64,000 nt of DNA. Origin: Bryobacteraceae bacterium (GTDB taxonomy: Bacteria > Acidobacteriota > Terriglobia > Bryobacterales > Bryobacteraceae). Made by a program: the position numbers and the translations under genes. The notes beneath the pieces were generated by a model. That model saw nothing but the letters and a program-made list of their open reading frames with translations. It had not been told where the DNA came from and did not search any database. This document shows, piece by piece, positions 42,022 through 54,204 of the stretch (position 1 is its first letter; each line of letters starts with the position of its first letter). The stretch lies in NCBI GenBank assembly GCA_041394945.1, contig JAWKHH010000004.1, forward strand, positions 620,001 through 684,000, in the 5' to 3' direction.

Positions 42022-45000
42022 ATGGCCGACAAGCCCTTCGTCCACCTGCACTGTCACACCGATTATTCCCTGCTGGATGGCGCCTGCGACATCTCGCGGC
42101 TGATGAAGCTGGCGGCGGAGCAGGACATGCCGGCGGTGGCGATGACCGACCACGGGAATCTTTTCGGCGCCGTGGAGTTCTATTCGACGGCGAAGGCGAA
42201 CGGGATCCACCCGGTGATCGGCTGCGAAGTCTATGTCTCGCAGCAGGACGCCTCGGTGAAGAACGATTCCAATCGCTACAACCACCTCGTGCTGCTGTGC
42301 GAGAACCAGGAAGGCTACCGCAACCTCACGAACCTGGTTTCCACCGGCTTCCTCGACGGTTTCTACTACAAGCCGCGGATCGACAAAGACCTGTTGGCGA
42401 GGCACTCGAAAGGGATCGTGGCGCTTTCGGCGTGCCTGCGCGGCGACATCAACGAGAACATCCTTTCCGAGCGTTACGACGAGGCCAAGCGGATCGCCTA
42501 CGAGTATCGCGACATTTTTGGGAAGGAGAACTTCTTCCTCGAACTACAGGATCACGGGCTGGACCAGGACCGGATCGTGCTGCCGGCGTTGTACCGGATG
42601 TCCGGTGAGACGGGCATCCCGCTGGTGGCGACGAACGATTCCCACTACCTGCGCAAGGACGATGCGTTGGCGCAGGAAGTGCTGGTGTGCATCAATACCG
42701 GCAAGACGCTTTCCGATGAAAACCGGATGAAGTTCTCATCGCCGGCGTTTTATCTGAAGACGCGGGCGGAGATGATGCAGTTGTTCGGCGAGGTGGAGGA
42801 CGCGCTCGACCGGACGTGGCAGATCGCCGAGCGGTGCAAGGTGAAGCTCGAGCCGGTGAAGGAGCCGTTTCCGAAGTTCGAGGTTCCGCAAGGGCAGACG
42901 ATCGATTCGTACTTCTCCTACGTGACGCAGCAGGGGTTTGAGAAGCGGCGCGGGCGGCTGGAGGCGCAGGCGGCGAAGGGTCGGCTGAAGCACGATCTCG
43001 CGGAGTACGTGGAGCGGCTGGATCGGGAAATCCGAATGATCCAGCAGATGAAGTTCTCCGGGTACTTCCTGATTGTTTGGGACTTCATCCGGTATGCGAA
43101 GTCGGTGGGGATTCCGGTGGGTCCGGGGCGCGGATCGGCGGCGGGCTCGCTGGTCGCGTACGCGATGGGGATCACCGATGTGGACCCGCTCGAGTACGAC
43201 CTGCTGTTCGAGCGGTTTCTGAATCCCGAGCGCGTGTCGATGCCGGATATCGATATCGACTTCTGCACGAATCGCCGGGGCGAGGTGATTCAGTACGTCA
43301 ACGAGAAGTACGGGCGGGAGTACGTGGCGCAGATCATCACGTTCGGGACGCTGGGGGCCCGGGCCGCGATCAAGGACGTGGGCCGCGTGCTCGACATGAC
43401 GTTCGGGGAGGTGGAGAAGCTCACCAAGCTGGTGCCGGCGCAGCCGTTGAACATCAAGCTGAAGGAGGCGTTCGAACTCGAGCCCACCTTCGGGCAGATG
43501 CGGAAGCAGGAAGAGAAGATCGACCGCGTGCTCAATCTGGCCGAGCGGCTGGAAGGGCTCTGCCGGAACGCGGGGATGCACGCGGCGGGCGTGGTGATCT
43601 CGTCGGAGCCGCTGAAAGAGCTGGTTCCGCTCTATAAAACAAACCGCGACGAAATTGTTACCCAGTTCGACATGGGCGGGCTCGAGAAACTCGGGCTGCT
43701 CAAGATGGACTTCCTCGGGCTGACGACGCTGACGATCGTCACCGGCGCGATCGAACTGATCGCGAAGCATCGCGGCGACAACATCGCGATCGAGGAAATC
43801 CCGCTTGACGACGCGAAGACCTACGAGATCTTTTCGAAGGGCTTCACGTCTGGCGTATTCCAGTTTGAATCGCCAGGAATGAAGGACATTCTGCGGCGGT
43901 ACGTGCCGGACCGGTTGACGGACCTGATCGCGCTCAACGCGCTGTACCGGCCGGGTCCGATGAAGATGATCGACGACTACATCGATCGGAAGCACGGCCG
44001 GAAGCAGGTGACCTACGAGTTGCCGCAGTTGAAGACGGTGCTCGAGGAGACGTTCGGCGTCATCGTTTATCAGGAACAGGTGATGCAGATCTCGAACATC
44101 GTGGCCGGGTACTCGCTGGGGGAGGCCGATATCTTGCGGCGCGCGATGGGTAAGAAGAAGCAGGAGGAGATGGACGCGCAGCGGGTGCGGTTCCTGAATG
44201 GTGCCCGCGAAAAGGGGATTCCGGACAAGAAGGCCGAGAAGATATTCGACTTGATGGCCGAGTTCGCCAAGTATGGATTCAACAAGTCGCACTCGGCGGC
44301 GTATGCGTACTTGGCGTACATCACGGCGTACCTGAAGGCGCACTATCCGGTGGAGTTCATGAGCGCGCTGCTGACCTCGGAAACGGGCAACACGGGCAAA
44401 GTGGTGAAGTACATCAACGAGTGCCGCGATATGGGGATCAAGGTGCTGCCGCCGGATATCAACGCTTCGGAGCTGAACTTCACGCCGTCGGCGGAGTCGA
44501 TCCGGTTCGGGCTGGGAGCGATCAAGAATGTGGGTGCGTCGGCGGTGCAGGCGATTCTCGAAGGGCGGAAGGATCGCGGGGCGTTTGGGACGTTGTTCGA
44601 GTTCTGCGAGAACGTGGATGCGGGCGCGGTGAACCGGCGGATGATCGAGAGCTTCGTCAAAGCCGGGGCGATGGACGGGTTGCAGGGGCACCGCGCGCAG
44701 ATGTTCGCGATTCTCGACGGAGCGATCGAGGCCGGGCAGCGGGCGTGGCGGGACCGGTCTTCCGGGCAGGTTGGGCTTTTCGGCGAGTTGATGGCCGAGG
44801 GGGGGGCGCCGGAGAAGCCGCTGCCGAAGGTGCCGGACTGGACGCAGAAAGAGAAGCTGAACGGCGAGAAGGAGACGATCGGGTTTTACGTGACCGGCCA
44901 TCCGCTCGATGAGTTTCGGGAAAAGGTGGCCGATTTGGCGTCGCACGACACGTCGGCGCTCGAGGGGTTGGAACGCGGGGCGCAGTTGGCGTTGTGCGGC

Positions 45001-45480
45001 GTGATTACGGGTTTGCAGCGGCGGCGGAACAAAGAAGGGAAGCTATGGGCTTCGTTCCAGCTCGAGGACTGGCTGGGGCAGGCCGAGTGCATGGCGTTCG
45101 CGACGGCGTACGAGCAGATCCAGCAGGATCTGGTGGAAGACCGGGTGGTGTTGATCCGAGGGATGGCGCTGCCGGAGGAGAACGGTCCGGCGCGGATTTC
45201 GGTGAAGGAGGTGACGCCGCTCGACATCGCGCGGGTGCATCTGCCGAGCTTGATCTCGATCCGGGTGTACCTGAACGGCAAGGGCGTGGAGCGGGCGGAT
45301 GCGTTGAACGAGTTGTTCGCGCGGAAGCCGGGCGAGGCGGAGGTGCGACTGCGGCTGGAGAAGCCGCGGGACTTTTCGGTGGTGCTGGACGTTCCTCGGC
45401 GGGTTCGGCCGGATAAGGAGTTCGTGGCGGCGGTGGAGCAGATTTGCGGTCCCCAGGCGTTGGAGGTTCTGGCGAGCTAG
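42022..45480 (+). CDS. dnaE: DNA polymerase III alpha subunit
   Basis: A 1152-residue replicative polymerase of normal length. The PHP domain begins at once (FVHLHCHTDYSLLDG, His8/His10/His12). The palm has GPGRGSAAGSLVAYA, and catalytic aspartates in PDIDIDF (408-414). Further blocks are FQFESPGMKDILRRYVPD, LGEADILRRAMGKKK and YGFNKSHSAAYAYLAYITAYLK (in parts). A helix-hairpin-helix region and an OB fold (LALCGVITGLQRRRNKEGK) follow near the C-terminus. It is essential for replication. ATG 42022 is used; the open frame further upstream is antisense to the DHDPS-like gene. The AlbA_2 gene begins 4 bp after its stop. Confidence 0.97.
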   Translation: MADKPFVHLHCHTDYSLLDGACDISRLMKLAAEQDMPAVAMTDHGNLFGAVEFYSTAKANGIHPVIGCEVYVSQQDASVKNDSNRYNHLVLLCENQEGYRNLTNLVSTGFLDGFYYKPRIDKDLLARHSKGIVALSACLRGDINENILSERYDEAKRIAYEYRDIFGKENFFLELQDHGLDQDRIVLPALYRMSGETGIPLVATNDSHYLRKDDALAQEVLVCINTGKTLSDENRMKFSSPAFYLKTRAEMMQLFGEVEDALDRTWQIAERCKVKLEPVKEPFPKFEVPQGQTIDSYFSYVTQQGFEKRRGRLEAQAAKGRLKHDLAEYVERLDREIRMIQQMKFSGYFLIVWDFIRYAKSVGIPVGPGRGSAAGSLVAYAMGITDVDPLEYDLLFERFLNPERVSMPDIDIDFCTNRRGEVIQYVNEKYGREYVAQIITFGTLGARAAIKDVGRVLDMTFGEVEKLTKLVPAQPLNIKLKEAFELEPTFGQMRKQEEKIDRVLNLAERLEGLCRNAGMHAAGVVISSEPLKELVPLYKTNRDEIVTQFDMGGLEKLGLLKMDFLGLTTLTIVTGAIELIAKHRGDNIAIEEIPLDDAKTYEIFSKGFTSGVFQFESPGMKDILRRYVPDRLTDLIALNALYRPGPMKMIDDYIDRKHGRKQVTYELPQLKTVLEETFGVIVYQEQVMQISNIVAGYSLGEADILRRAMGKKKQEEMDAQRVRFLNGAREKGIPDKKAEKIFDLMAEFAKYGFNKSHSAAYAYLAYITAYLKAHYPVEFMSALLTSETGNTGKVVKYINECRDMGIKVLPPDINASELNFTPSAESIRFGLGAIKNVGASAVQAILEGRKDRGAFGTLFEFCENVDAGAVNRRMIESFVKAGAMDGLQGHRAQMFAILDGAIEAGQRAWRDRSSGQVGLFGELMAEGGAPEKPLPKVPDWTQKEKLNGEKETIGFYVTGHPLDEFREKVADLASHDTSALEGLERGAQLALCGVITGLQRRRNKEGKLWASFQLEDWLGQAECMAFATAYEQIQQDLVEDRVVLIRGMALPEENGPARISVKEVTPLDIARVHLPSLISIRVYLNGKGVERADALNELFARKPGEAEVRLRLEKPRDFSVVLDVPRRVRPDKEFVAAVEQICGPQALEVLAS

Positions 45481-45484
45481 AGCG

Positions 45485-46672
45485 ATGCGGACTGACGAAG
45501 AGTTGGAACGGCTGCTCGGCGACATCGAGTCAGACTTGGTGGAGCGCAAGGCATCGGCGGCACACCTCGATCGGATTTGCGAGGCGATCTGTGCATTCGC
45601 CAATGACCTTCCAGGCCATCGAACAGACGGCGTCGTGTTCGTCGGCATAAGCGATGATGGTTCACCGAACGAGGTTCAGATCGACGATAGATTGTTGCTC
45701 AATCTAGCCGCCATCAGGACCGACGGAAACATCCAGCCGACACCTTCGATGTCCGTTCAGAAGCGTCGGCTGAGGGGGGCAGATGTCGCCGTAATTGAGG
45801 TATCACCGGCCGACGCGCCTCCTGTCCACTATCGGGGCCGAGTCTACATCCGCGTAGGCCCGAGACGCGCGGTCGCGACTCCCCAAGACGAGAGAGTTCT
45901 GCGGGAACGCACTGTCGCCGGAACGAGACCTTTTGATCAACGAGGCTGCGCCGGTGCTTCGCTAGACGATCTGTTGCTCGAACCCTACCGGACCTTGTAC
46001 CTTCCTCAAGTGGTTGCCAAGGAGATTCTCGAAGCGAACAACCGTACGCTTGAAGATCAAATGGCCTCATTGCGGCTCTTCGATCTTCGTCACGGCTGCC
46101 CGACTCACGCGGCGATCCTCGCCTTTGGCCGCGATCCCCTCCAGTTCATTCCGGGCGCTCTCATTCAATTTGTGCGCTTCGAGGGGACGACGCTGTCGGA
46201 TCCGGTGCTGGACTCCAAGGAGATCGGTGGCAACTTACTAACGCAACTCCAACAAGTCGATCTACGGCTGCCAGTGGAGATCCGGACAGCCCGGCGGCCG
46301 GTCGGAGGCTTGCGCCACAGGGACTTCCCCGACTACCCACTCGCCGCCATCCGGGAAACCGTCCTGAACGCGATCATGCATCGGAACTATGAAGGCACAA
46401 GTTCCAAAGTTCAGATCAACTGGTTCGAGGACCGAGTGGAGGTTCAGAACCCCGGCGGCCTTTACGGCCACGTGACAGAGCAGAACTTCGACCGCGTGAG
46501 CGATTGCCGCAACAGCGTCATCGCCGAGATTATGAAGGCCCTGGGCTACGTGGAGCGATTCGGGACTGGTATCTCGCGCGTGCGCCGGACGCTCGAAGAG
46601 AACGGGAATCCTCCCCCCGAGTTTCATTTCGAACGGGAGTTCACAAGGGTTACAGTCCGGAGCGCCCGATGA
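45485..46672 (+). CDS. Schlafen AlbA_2 domain protein with C-terminal HATPase_c_4 region
   Basis: A 395-residue protein. The N-terminal AlbA_2/Schlafen domain (about 10-150) has the SDLVERKAS segment and ICAFANDLPGHRTDGVVFVGISDDG (in parts). The C-terminal part (about 285-385) matches the HATPase_c_4 domain: ETVLNAIMHRNYEGTS, FEDRVEVQNPGGLYG and GYVERFGTGISRVRRTLEENG. Such proteins are annotated as RecG-like or transcription regulators, and Schlafen-type domains also occur in nucleases of defence systems. The last bases overlap the ParA start (ATGA), so they form one unit. Codon use is more mixed and less GC-biased than dnaE, suggesting transfer. Confidence 0.85.
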   Translation: MRTDEELERLLGDIESDLVERKASAAHLDRICEAICAFANDLPGHRTDGVVFVGISDDGSPNEVQIDDRLLLNLAAIRTDGNIQPTPSMSVQKRRLRGADVAVIEVSPADAPPVHYRGRVYIRVGPRRAVATPQDERVLRERTVAGTRPFDQRGCAGASLDDLLLEPYRTLYLPQVVAKEILEANNRTLEDQMASLRLFDLRHGCPTHAAILAFGRDPLQFIPGALIQFVRFEGTTLSDPVLDSKEIGGNLLTQLQQVDLRLPVEIRTARRPVGGLRHRDFPDYPLAAIRETVLNAIMHRNYEGTSSKVQINWFEDRVEVQNPGGLYGHVTEQNFDRVSDCRNSVIAEIMKALGYVERFGTGISRVRRTLEENGNPPPEFHFEREFTRVTVRSAR

Positions 46673-47652
46673 CTTCGATCGCCTTCTTCAACAACAAAGG
46701 TGGCGTCGGCAAGACAACCCTCGTCTATCACCTCGCGCATATGTTCGCTCGAATGGGCTATCGCGCACTCGCTGTCGACCTTGACCCGCAGGCCAACCTC
46801 ACTTCGGCGTTCTTCGACGACGACCTCCTCCAGCAGATCTGGAATCCGGACGTCTGGGGTCAAACGGTGATGAAATGGATCGACCCCGTACTCGAAGGGA
46901 CCGGGGACATCGGTGAACCCGTAGCGGTCCAGACTGCCGGCAATCTGGCGGTCCTCGCGGGCGACCTCGGCCTCTCCCGCTTCGAGGACCGCCTCTCCCG
47001 AGCGTGGCTCGAAGGGTTCGGTGGTGATCCGGCCGCTCTCCGCGCCACCTCCGCCTTCCATCGCCTTATCCAAAAGGCCGCCGCCAAACACACCTTCGAC
47101 CTTGTTCTTATAGACGTCGGACCGAACCTGGGCGCCATCAACCGCGCTGCCCTCCTGAGCGCCGATTACCTCGTTGTGCCGCTCGCCGCCGACATGTTCT
47201 CATTGCAAGGACTTCGCAATCTCGGTCCGACTCTGCGCGGCTGGCGGGAAGACTGGCAGGGAACAGTGCTTCGCCGCGCCACAGTATCGTTCCCGCTTCC
47301 ATCGGGCCGAATGATCCCGGCCGGATACGTAATCCTTCAACACGCCGTCCGCCTTGATCGCCCGGTCCGTGCCTATGAGCGCTGGATGGCCCGCATCCCC
47401 GAGTTCTTCCACAAATACGTACTCGACGCCGCGCTCCCTCTCGGCGACGACACCTACCGTCTGGGAACGCTCCGCAACTATCGCTCGCTGATGCCGATGG
47501 CTCAGGAGGCCCGCAAGCCGATGTTCGACCTGAAGGCTGCCGACGGTGCGATTGGCAGCCATGCCGCACTGGTACAAACCTGCGCGGAGGATTTTCAACG
47601 TCTCGCCGAATCGATCGGCTCCGCGTGCGGCCTAACGAAACCGGTGAGCTGA
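46669..47652 (+). CDS. ParA/MinD-type ATPase coupled to the AlbA_2 protein
   Basis: A 327-residue protein starting at the ATG of the ATGA overlap. The deviant Walker A is FNNKGGVGKTTLVYHLA, with ALAVDLDPQANLTSAFF (A') and DLVLIDVGPNLGAINRAAL (Walker B). The C-terminal half (about 190-327) is longer than in chromosomal ParA and has no partner ParB. This soj-like ATPase could use DNA-bound dimers for positioning or act as a switch for the AlbA_2 protein. Codons mostly end in C, unlike dnaE and the genes on the other side. The stop overlaps convergent PEP-CTERM coding by 21 bp. Confidence 0.85.
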   Translation: MTSIAFFNNKGGVGKTTLVYHLAHMFARMGYRALAVDLDPQANLTSAFFDDDLLQQIWNPDVWGQTVMKWIDPVLEGTGDIGEPVAVQTAGNLAVLAGDLGLSRFEDRLSRAWLEGFGGDPAALRATSAFHRLIQKAAAKHTFDLVLIDVGPNLGAINRAALLSADYLVVPLAADMFSLQGLRNLGPTLRGWREDWQGTVLRRATVSFPLPSGRMIPAGYVILQHAVRLDRPVRAYERWMARIPEFFHKYVLDAALPLGDDTYRLGTLRNYRSLMPMAQEARKPMFDLKAADGAIGSHAALVQTCAEDFQRLAESIGSACGLTKPVS

Positions 47653-48330
47653 CCGGCGCTTCCATGCGAGTAGCGCGCTTCCGGCTGCGAGAAGGGCGAA
47701 AGAACCTGGTTCCGGCGTTGCGCCTGCCCTTCCGCCCGTATCGGTGATAACGCTGAAGATGCTGACGACGCCGGCGGGGACGATGATCTCGCCGCCCACC
47801 ATCAGCGAGCCCATTCCCCCTGTCTCCATCGCCATCGTGCTGAAGTGAACGTCGTCGAGATATTCGGGCACGGGCACGCCGCCGATGGTGAGTATCTCGT
47901 TGTCGATGCCGGTGATGTGAAAGAAGCCGTTGGCTTCAGCCCATTCGAACGGCGGTGCGTCGGCTCCGATCGCGATGTCCCACGAGTAGGTGAACACGAA
48001 AGGCGCAATGACGGGGCCGGTTCCTCCGGAGTTGTCGATCGTGAAGAGGTGGCCGGACGGTTGCACCGACGAAGCGAACGAGGCGGGGCCGGTGACTCCG
48101 CCCGAGACCGAGCTCGCGATGCCGGCGGGCTTCACGCCGTCCGGCGTGGACGTCGTCGAGAACGCCGCCGTGCCGGTTCCGATCTCAATCTTGGAACCCG
48201 GGGTGGGCCCGAGCGTCACGGCCGCGGGGCCGATGGCGAACGTCGAGCTGACGTCGGTGATGTAGAAAGCGGCGCCCTGCAGCGTCGCGGCGACGGCGAA
48301 TAGAGACAGCAATGATGTGTGGCTTCGCAT
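47632..48330 (-). CDS. PEP-CTERM sorting-domain protein
   Basis: A 232-residue secreted protein with a signal peptide (LLSLFAVAATLQGA) and a C-terminal PEP-CTERM tripartite signal: TPEPGSFALLAAGSALLAWKRRS (PEP motif, hydrophobic segment, basic cluster; given in parts). It would be cleaved by an exosortase, which is not in this window. The middle is a Gly/Thr-rich beta domain with no recognised activity. GGAGGAG precedes the ATG. Confidence 0.87.
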   Translation of the reverse strand: MRSHTSLLSLFAVAATLQGAAFYITDVSSTFAIGPAAVTLGPTPGSKIEIGTGTAAFSTTSTPDGVKPAGIASSVSGGVTGPASFASSVQPSGHLFTIDNSGGTGPVIAPFVFTYSWDIAIGADAPPFEWAEANGFFHITGIDNEILTIGGVPVPEYLDDVHFSTMAMETGGMGSLMVGGEIIVPAGVVSIFSVITDTGGRAGATPEPGSFALLAAGSALLAWKRRSAHRFR

Positions 48331-48363
48331 GGTGATTTCTCCTCCTGCCGGGACAGGCGGAAA

Positions 48364-50930
<2,567 letters not shown>

Positions 50931-50934
<4 letters not shown>

Positions 50935-51497
50935 GTCGCCACCCCGATCTCGCGAGCGAGGAAGATGCGGGCGGCGCGGAGGTCGCGAGCGACGGAACGC
51001 GGAGAGCGTTGGCAGAACGCGGCGATTTCGGCAACGGCGAGGCCTCCGAAGTAGTGCAGTTGGACGGCGCGGGCCTGGTTTTCGTCGCGCTGCTCGAGGA
51101 GGCGGAGGGCGTCGTCGAGCTCGCCGAGTCCGATGCCGTCCGCGCCGGGAGCGGATTCGCCGAGGGTGATGCGGCGAAGATCCCCGGCCCGTTTGCTGGC
51201 GCCGCGGGCCCGCGCGCTATCGACGAGCACCTGCCGCATGAGCTGAGCCGCGAGTCCGTAGAAGTGGGAGCGGCTGGAGAACTCGGGGAGCTTCTGTTTC
51301 ACGAGACGGAGGTATACTTCGTGGACGAGAGCGGTGGGTTGCAGCGTGTGGCCGGGCCGCTCGCCGCGCATGTAGGAGTCCGCGAGGCGGCGCAACTCAG
51401 AGTAGACGTGCGGCGTGAGGCGCTCGAGCGCGCCGCTGTCGCCAGCGTTCCAAGCGGCGAGGAGTGCGGTGATGTCGGGGCCGCCTCCGGACGACAT
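50931..51497 (-). CDS. ECF-type sigma factor of the TPR-kinase-associated group
   Basis: A 188-residue protein starting at ATG 51497, reading MSSGGGPDITALLAAWNAGD. LYSEL-like and PHVYSELRRLADSYMRGERP, then TALVHEVYLRLVKQ and FYGLAAQLMRQVLVDSARARGASKR are the signature of the sigma group that partners kinase-TPR proteins. Region 4 is VQLHYFGGLAVAEIAAFCQRS. TATAGT lies 6 nt before the ATG, predicting a leaderless transcript. The ORF extends to 51536, but the promoter position favours 51497. Confidence 0.9.
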
Positions 51498-51503
51498 GGG
51501 ATC

Positions 51504-51509
51504 ACTATA
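51504..51509 (-). promoter_or_regulatory. -10 hexamer of the sigma/kinase operon
   Basis: TATAGT on the minus strand (51509-51504), then GATCCC and the ATG at 51497. The divergent gene has its own TACAAT at 51532-51537, 10 nt before ATG 51548, so the two promoters lie back to back. Confidence 0.55.
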
Positions 51510-51547
51510 CCTGCTTTGCTCTTGGGCTTGGTACAATCAGCGGCAAG

Positions 51548-52747
51548 ATGAACACACGGCGTGCTTTCTTTATCAACACCCTGACTTCACTGCCTGCGCT
51601 CGCCGCGGCCAAGGCGGTTAACATAGCATCTCGAGTCGCCAAAAATGACTGGCGCGGTGTCACTCGCGAGGATCTACCCACGCCGTGTTTGATCCTCGAC
51701 ACCGATCTTTTCGAGAAGAACCTCAACCACATGGCTTCGCATCTGAAGTCGAACTCGATGAACTTCCGGGGCCATGTGAAGATCCACAAAGCAGTCGACA
51801 TCGCCAAGCGGCAGGCAGCCCTTGGCGCGATCGGCGTGACGGTCGCCACGGAAGCGGAGGCGGAGTTGTTCAGCGATTCCGGGGTGAAGGGCGTGCTGAT
51901 GACACGGCAGGCGGCGGGCAAGGAGAAGACCCTTCGGATGGTGGCGGTGGCCAAGCGGGACCCGACGTTCATTTCGATCGTCGACGATCCGTGGATGGCC
52001 GATCAGTTCGACGAGGCGGCCGGCGCTGAGCGGACGAAGATGAACATCATCGTGGAGATCAACGCGGGGTTGATTCGTGCTGGAATCGAGCCGGGGGCGA
52101 AAGCGTTCGAGCTGGTGAAGAAGGTGATGGGGAAGAAGAACCTCGAGTTCAAGGGGCTGATGGCGTACTCGGGGACAGCGTCGCACACGAAGGGGTGGGA
52201 GGCGCGGAAGAAACGCTCGATGGGCGATATCGCCGGGATGCTCGAGACGGCGGAGATGTGCAAGAAGGCAGGGATTCCGGTTGAGATCCGGACGGGCGGG
52301 TCGACGGGCACGTACAACATCGATCCGGGCCACTTGACGGAACTGCAGGCGGGGTCGTACATGTTCATGGACACGCTCTATATCAAGGTCGGGAGCAAGA
52401 GCGGCCACGAGATTTACGATGACTTCGCGCAGTCGCTGACGGTGCTGACGACGGTGATCGTGCGGCAGCACGACGGGACGGCGACGATCGATACCGGGAT
52501 CAAGGGGATGCTGAAGCCGACCGATACGGTGAAGGGCCGGCCAGACATCGTGGTGGAGAACCAGGGCGCGGAGTACGGGATTCTGAAGTGGAAGTCGAAC
52601 GACCTAGCGTTGGGCAGCCGGGTGGAGTTGTACCCGACGCACCTGGATTCGACGACGAACGTGTACGACCGCTACTATCTGGCGAAGGGCGAGAACATCG
52701 TCGGCGCGTGGCCGATCATGGGCCGGGCGGGCGCGGCGCAGCGGTAG
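51548..52747 (+). CDS. D-threonine aldolase-like PLP enzyme with Tat-like signal
   Basis: A 399-residue fold-type III PLP enzyme. The N-terminus NTRRAFFINTLTSLPALAAA looks like a twin-arginine export signal. DLPTPCLILDTDLFEKN and FRGHVKIHKAVDIAKRQAALG (PLP Lys in HVKIHK) are the alanine-racemase N-terminal family core. The C-terminal domain has PTHLDSTTNVYDRYY: His and Asp two residues apart, the metal ligands of D-threonine aldolase rather than the His/Cys of D-serine dehydratase. The likely reaction is D-threonine to glycine and acetaldehyde, metal dependent. Confidence 0.85.
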   Translation: MNTRRAFFINTLTSLPALAAAKAVNIASRVAKNDWRGVTREDLPTPCLILDTDLFEKNLNHMASHLKSNSMNFRGHVKIHKAVDIAKRQAALGAIGVTVATEAEAELFSDSGVKGVLMTRQAAGKEKTLRMVAVAKRDPTFISIVDDPWMADQFDEAAGAERTKMNIIVEINAGLIRAGIEPGAKAFELVKKVMGKKNLEFKGLMAYSGTASHTKGWEARKKRSMGDIAGMLETAEMCKKAGIPVEIRTGGSTGTYNIDPGHLTELQAGSYMFMDTLYIKVGSKSGHEIYDDFAQSLTVLTTVIVRQHDGTATIDTGIKGMLKPTDTVKGRPDIVVENQGAEYGILKWKSNDLALGSRVELYPTHLDSTTNVYDRYYLAKGENIVGAWPIMGRAGAAQR

Positions 52748-52769
52748 CGCGGGTTCCGGTGGGGAGTGT

Positions 52770-53963
52770 CTAGCTCCCCGCCGGCGCGGTATTTCCGACT
52801 GAGAAGAACTCGAGGAACTTCTTCTTCTTGCCCTTCATGGGGCGGAAGTCGAGGGGTTTCTCGACCATCGCGTGGGCGAGATGCGTGAACTGGCGGCCGA
52901 GTTCGGACTCGGGGTCGGTTTCGCGGCCCGAGGTCAGGGCGTCGTGGACGCCGCGGTAGTCGTTGGGGAACTCGAGATAAACCGGTACACCGAGGAGTTG
53001 TTCGATGTGCTGGGTGGTGATGATCGGGCGTCGCTGCGCGCGGTTCAGCAGCACGGCGACGCGCTCACCGAGATCCATCGATTGCAGCAGGTTGAACTTC
53101 TGGCGAGCGAGGTGGAGCGATGGGATTTCGGGTGTGCAGACGAGGAAGATGCGCTTGGATTCCTGCATCACTTCGAGCGAGTACTTTTCCATGTTGCCGC
53201 TGAGGTCGATGCAGATGCCGCGATAGAAGCGGCGGGCGAAGGCGATCAACTGGCGGATCTGGAGCGGGTCGACGCGCGTTTGGGGGTCCAGCCGGCCGGC
53301 GGGAAGCACATCAAGGCTGCCGCGGCTTGCGACGAGTTGGGGCCAGAGGTGCTCATCGAGCTTGGAGGCGTTCTCGGCGGCTTCGTAGATGGTGTAGACG
53401 TTATCGAGCTTCAGCATGAAGCCGATGAGGCCCTGGTTCAGGTCGAGATCGATGAGCAGAGTGTGCGATTCCGACATCCGCGATAGCGCCACGGCTGCAT
53501 TGAGACATACCGTGGAGGTGCCGGAACCGGTTTTCGAGGGAAGGAACGTGAAAACGTTGTCGCTGACTTCGATTCGGGCGGGGCGTTTCTCAAGGACTTC
53601 CTCGAGGCGCGCCACAGCGGCCATGAAGCTTGCGCCATCGAATGGATAGGCGAGGAACTCACGGACTCCGATGTGCATGAGGTCGAGCAGAACGGCGGGG
53701 TCGCAGCTGCGGTCGACGGCGACGACCTGGACTCCGGGCAGCGCCTGTTCGATACCGCGGAGGACCTCCATCGCCCGGCTTAGTTGGTCGATACTCAGAA
53801 AAACCACCTGCGGAGCGTTGGCCCGGAGGAAACGCTCGAGGTCGAACTCTTGAAGGTAGCGATCGGAAGCTTTCACCAGACCGACGCGACCGGATTTGGA
53901 AATCATCTCTCCGAGTCGCGAGCTCAGTTCAGTGTCCGGCGATATGATGACGGCTCTCAGCAT
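52770..53963 (-). CDS. CpaE/TadZ-like ATPase, orphan
   Basis: A 397-residue protein. An N-terminal receiver-like domain (about 1-110; LRAVIISPDTELSSRLGEM) is followed by an altered P-loop FLPSKTGSGTSTVCLNAAVAL (about 141-160) and LLIDLDLNQGLIGFML. The P-loop lacks the usual KGGxGKT pattern: Lys sits before TGSGTST, a variation seen in TadZ/CpaE. These proteins localise tight-adherence pilus machinery, but no other tad/cpa gene is visible here. The C-terminus has a basic KGKKKKFLEFF tail. It may have a different, regulatory role. Confidence 0.82.
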   Translation of the reverse strand: MLRAVIISPDTELSSRLGEMISKSGRVGLVKASDRYLQEFDLERFLRANAPQVVFLSIDQLSRAMEVLRGIEQALPGVQVVAVDRSCDPAVLLDLMHIGVREFLAYPFDGASFMAAVARLEEVLEKRPARIEVSDNVFTFLPSKTGSGTSTVCLNAAVALSRMSESHTLLIDLDLNQGLIGFMLKLDNVYTIYEAAENASKLDEHLWPQLVASRGSLDVLPAGRLDPQTRVDPLQIRQLIAFARRFYRGICIDLSGNMEKYSLEVMQESKRIFLVCTPEIPSLHLARQKFNLLQSMDLGERVAVLLNRAQRRPIITTQHIEQLLGVPVYLEFPNDYRGVHDALTSGRETDPESELGRQFTHLAHAMVEKPLDFRPMKGKKKKFLEFFSVGNTAPAGS

Positions 53964-54192
53964 TTATTCACCTTCGGGTATTCACCCGTTCGGGGTTTCT
54001 GTTGACCTGCGGCGGGCTCCAAATCGTGGAGAATCGCAGGCCGACAGCCCTGCCTCATCATTCCTATCGTCACGGGAGCGGAAAACCTACAGCACTTCGT
54101 AGAACCTTTGTTTGAGATTGTATTTCCGCGATCACCGCCGTCTGGTCTAAGGAAAAGCCCTATGTGGCGAGCGCGTCCGCCAAGCGCTCCGC

Positions 54193-54198
54193 TATCAT
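54193..54198 (+). promoter_or_regulatory. -10 hexamer of the small CxxC protein/prmA unit
   Basis: TATCAT is 6 nt from the ATG at 54205 with no Shine-Dalgarno in the gap, the clearest case of the layout described in the findings. Confidence 0.55.
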
Positions 54199-54204
54199 GC
54201 CTCT

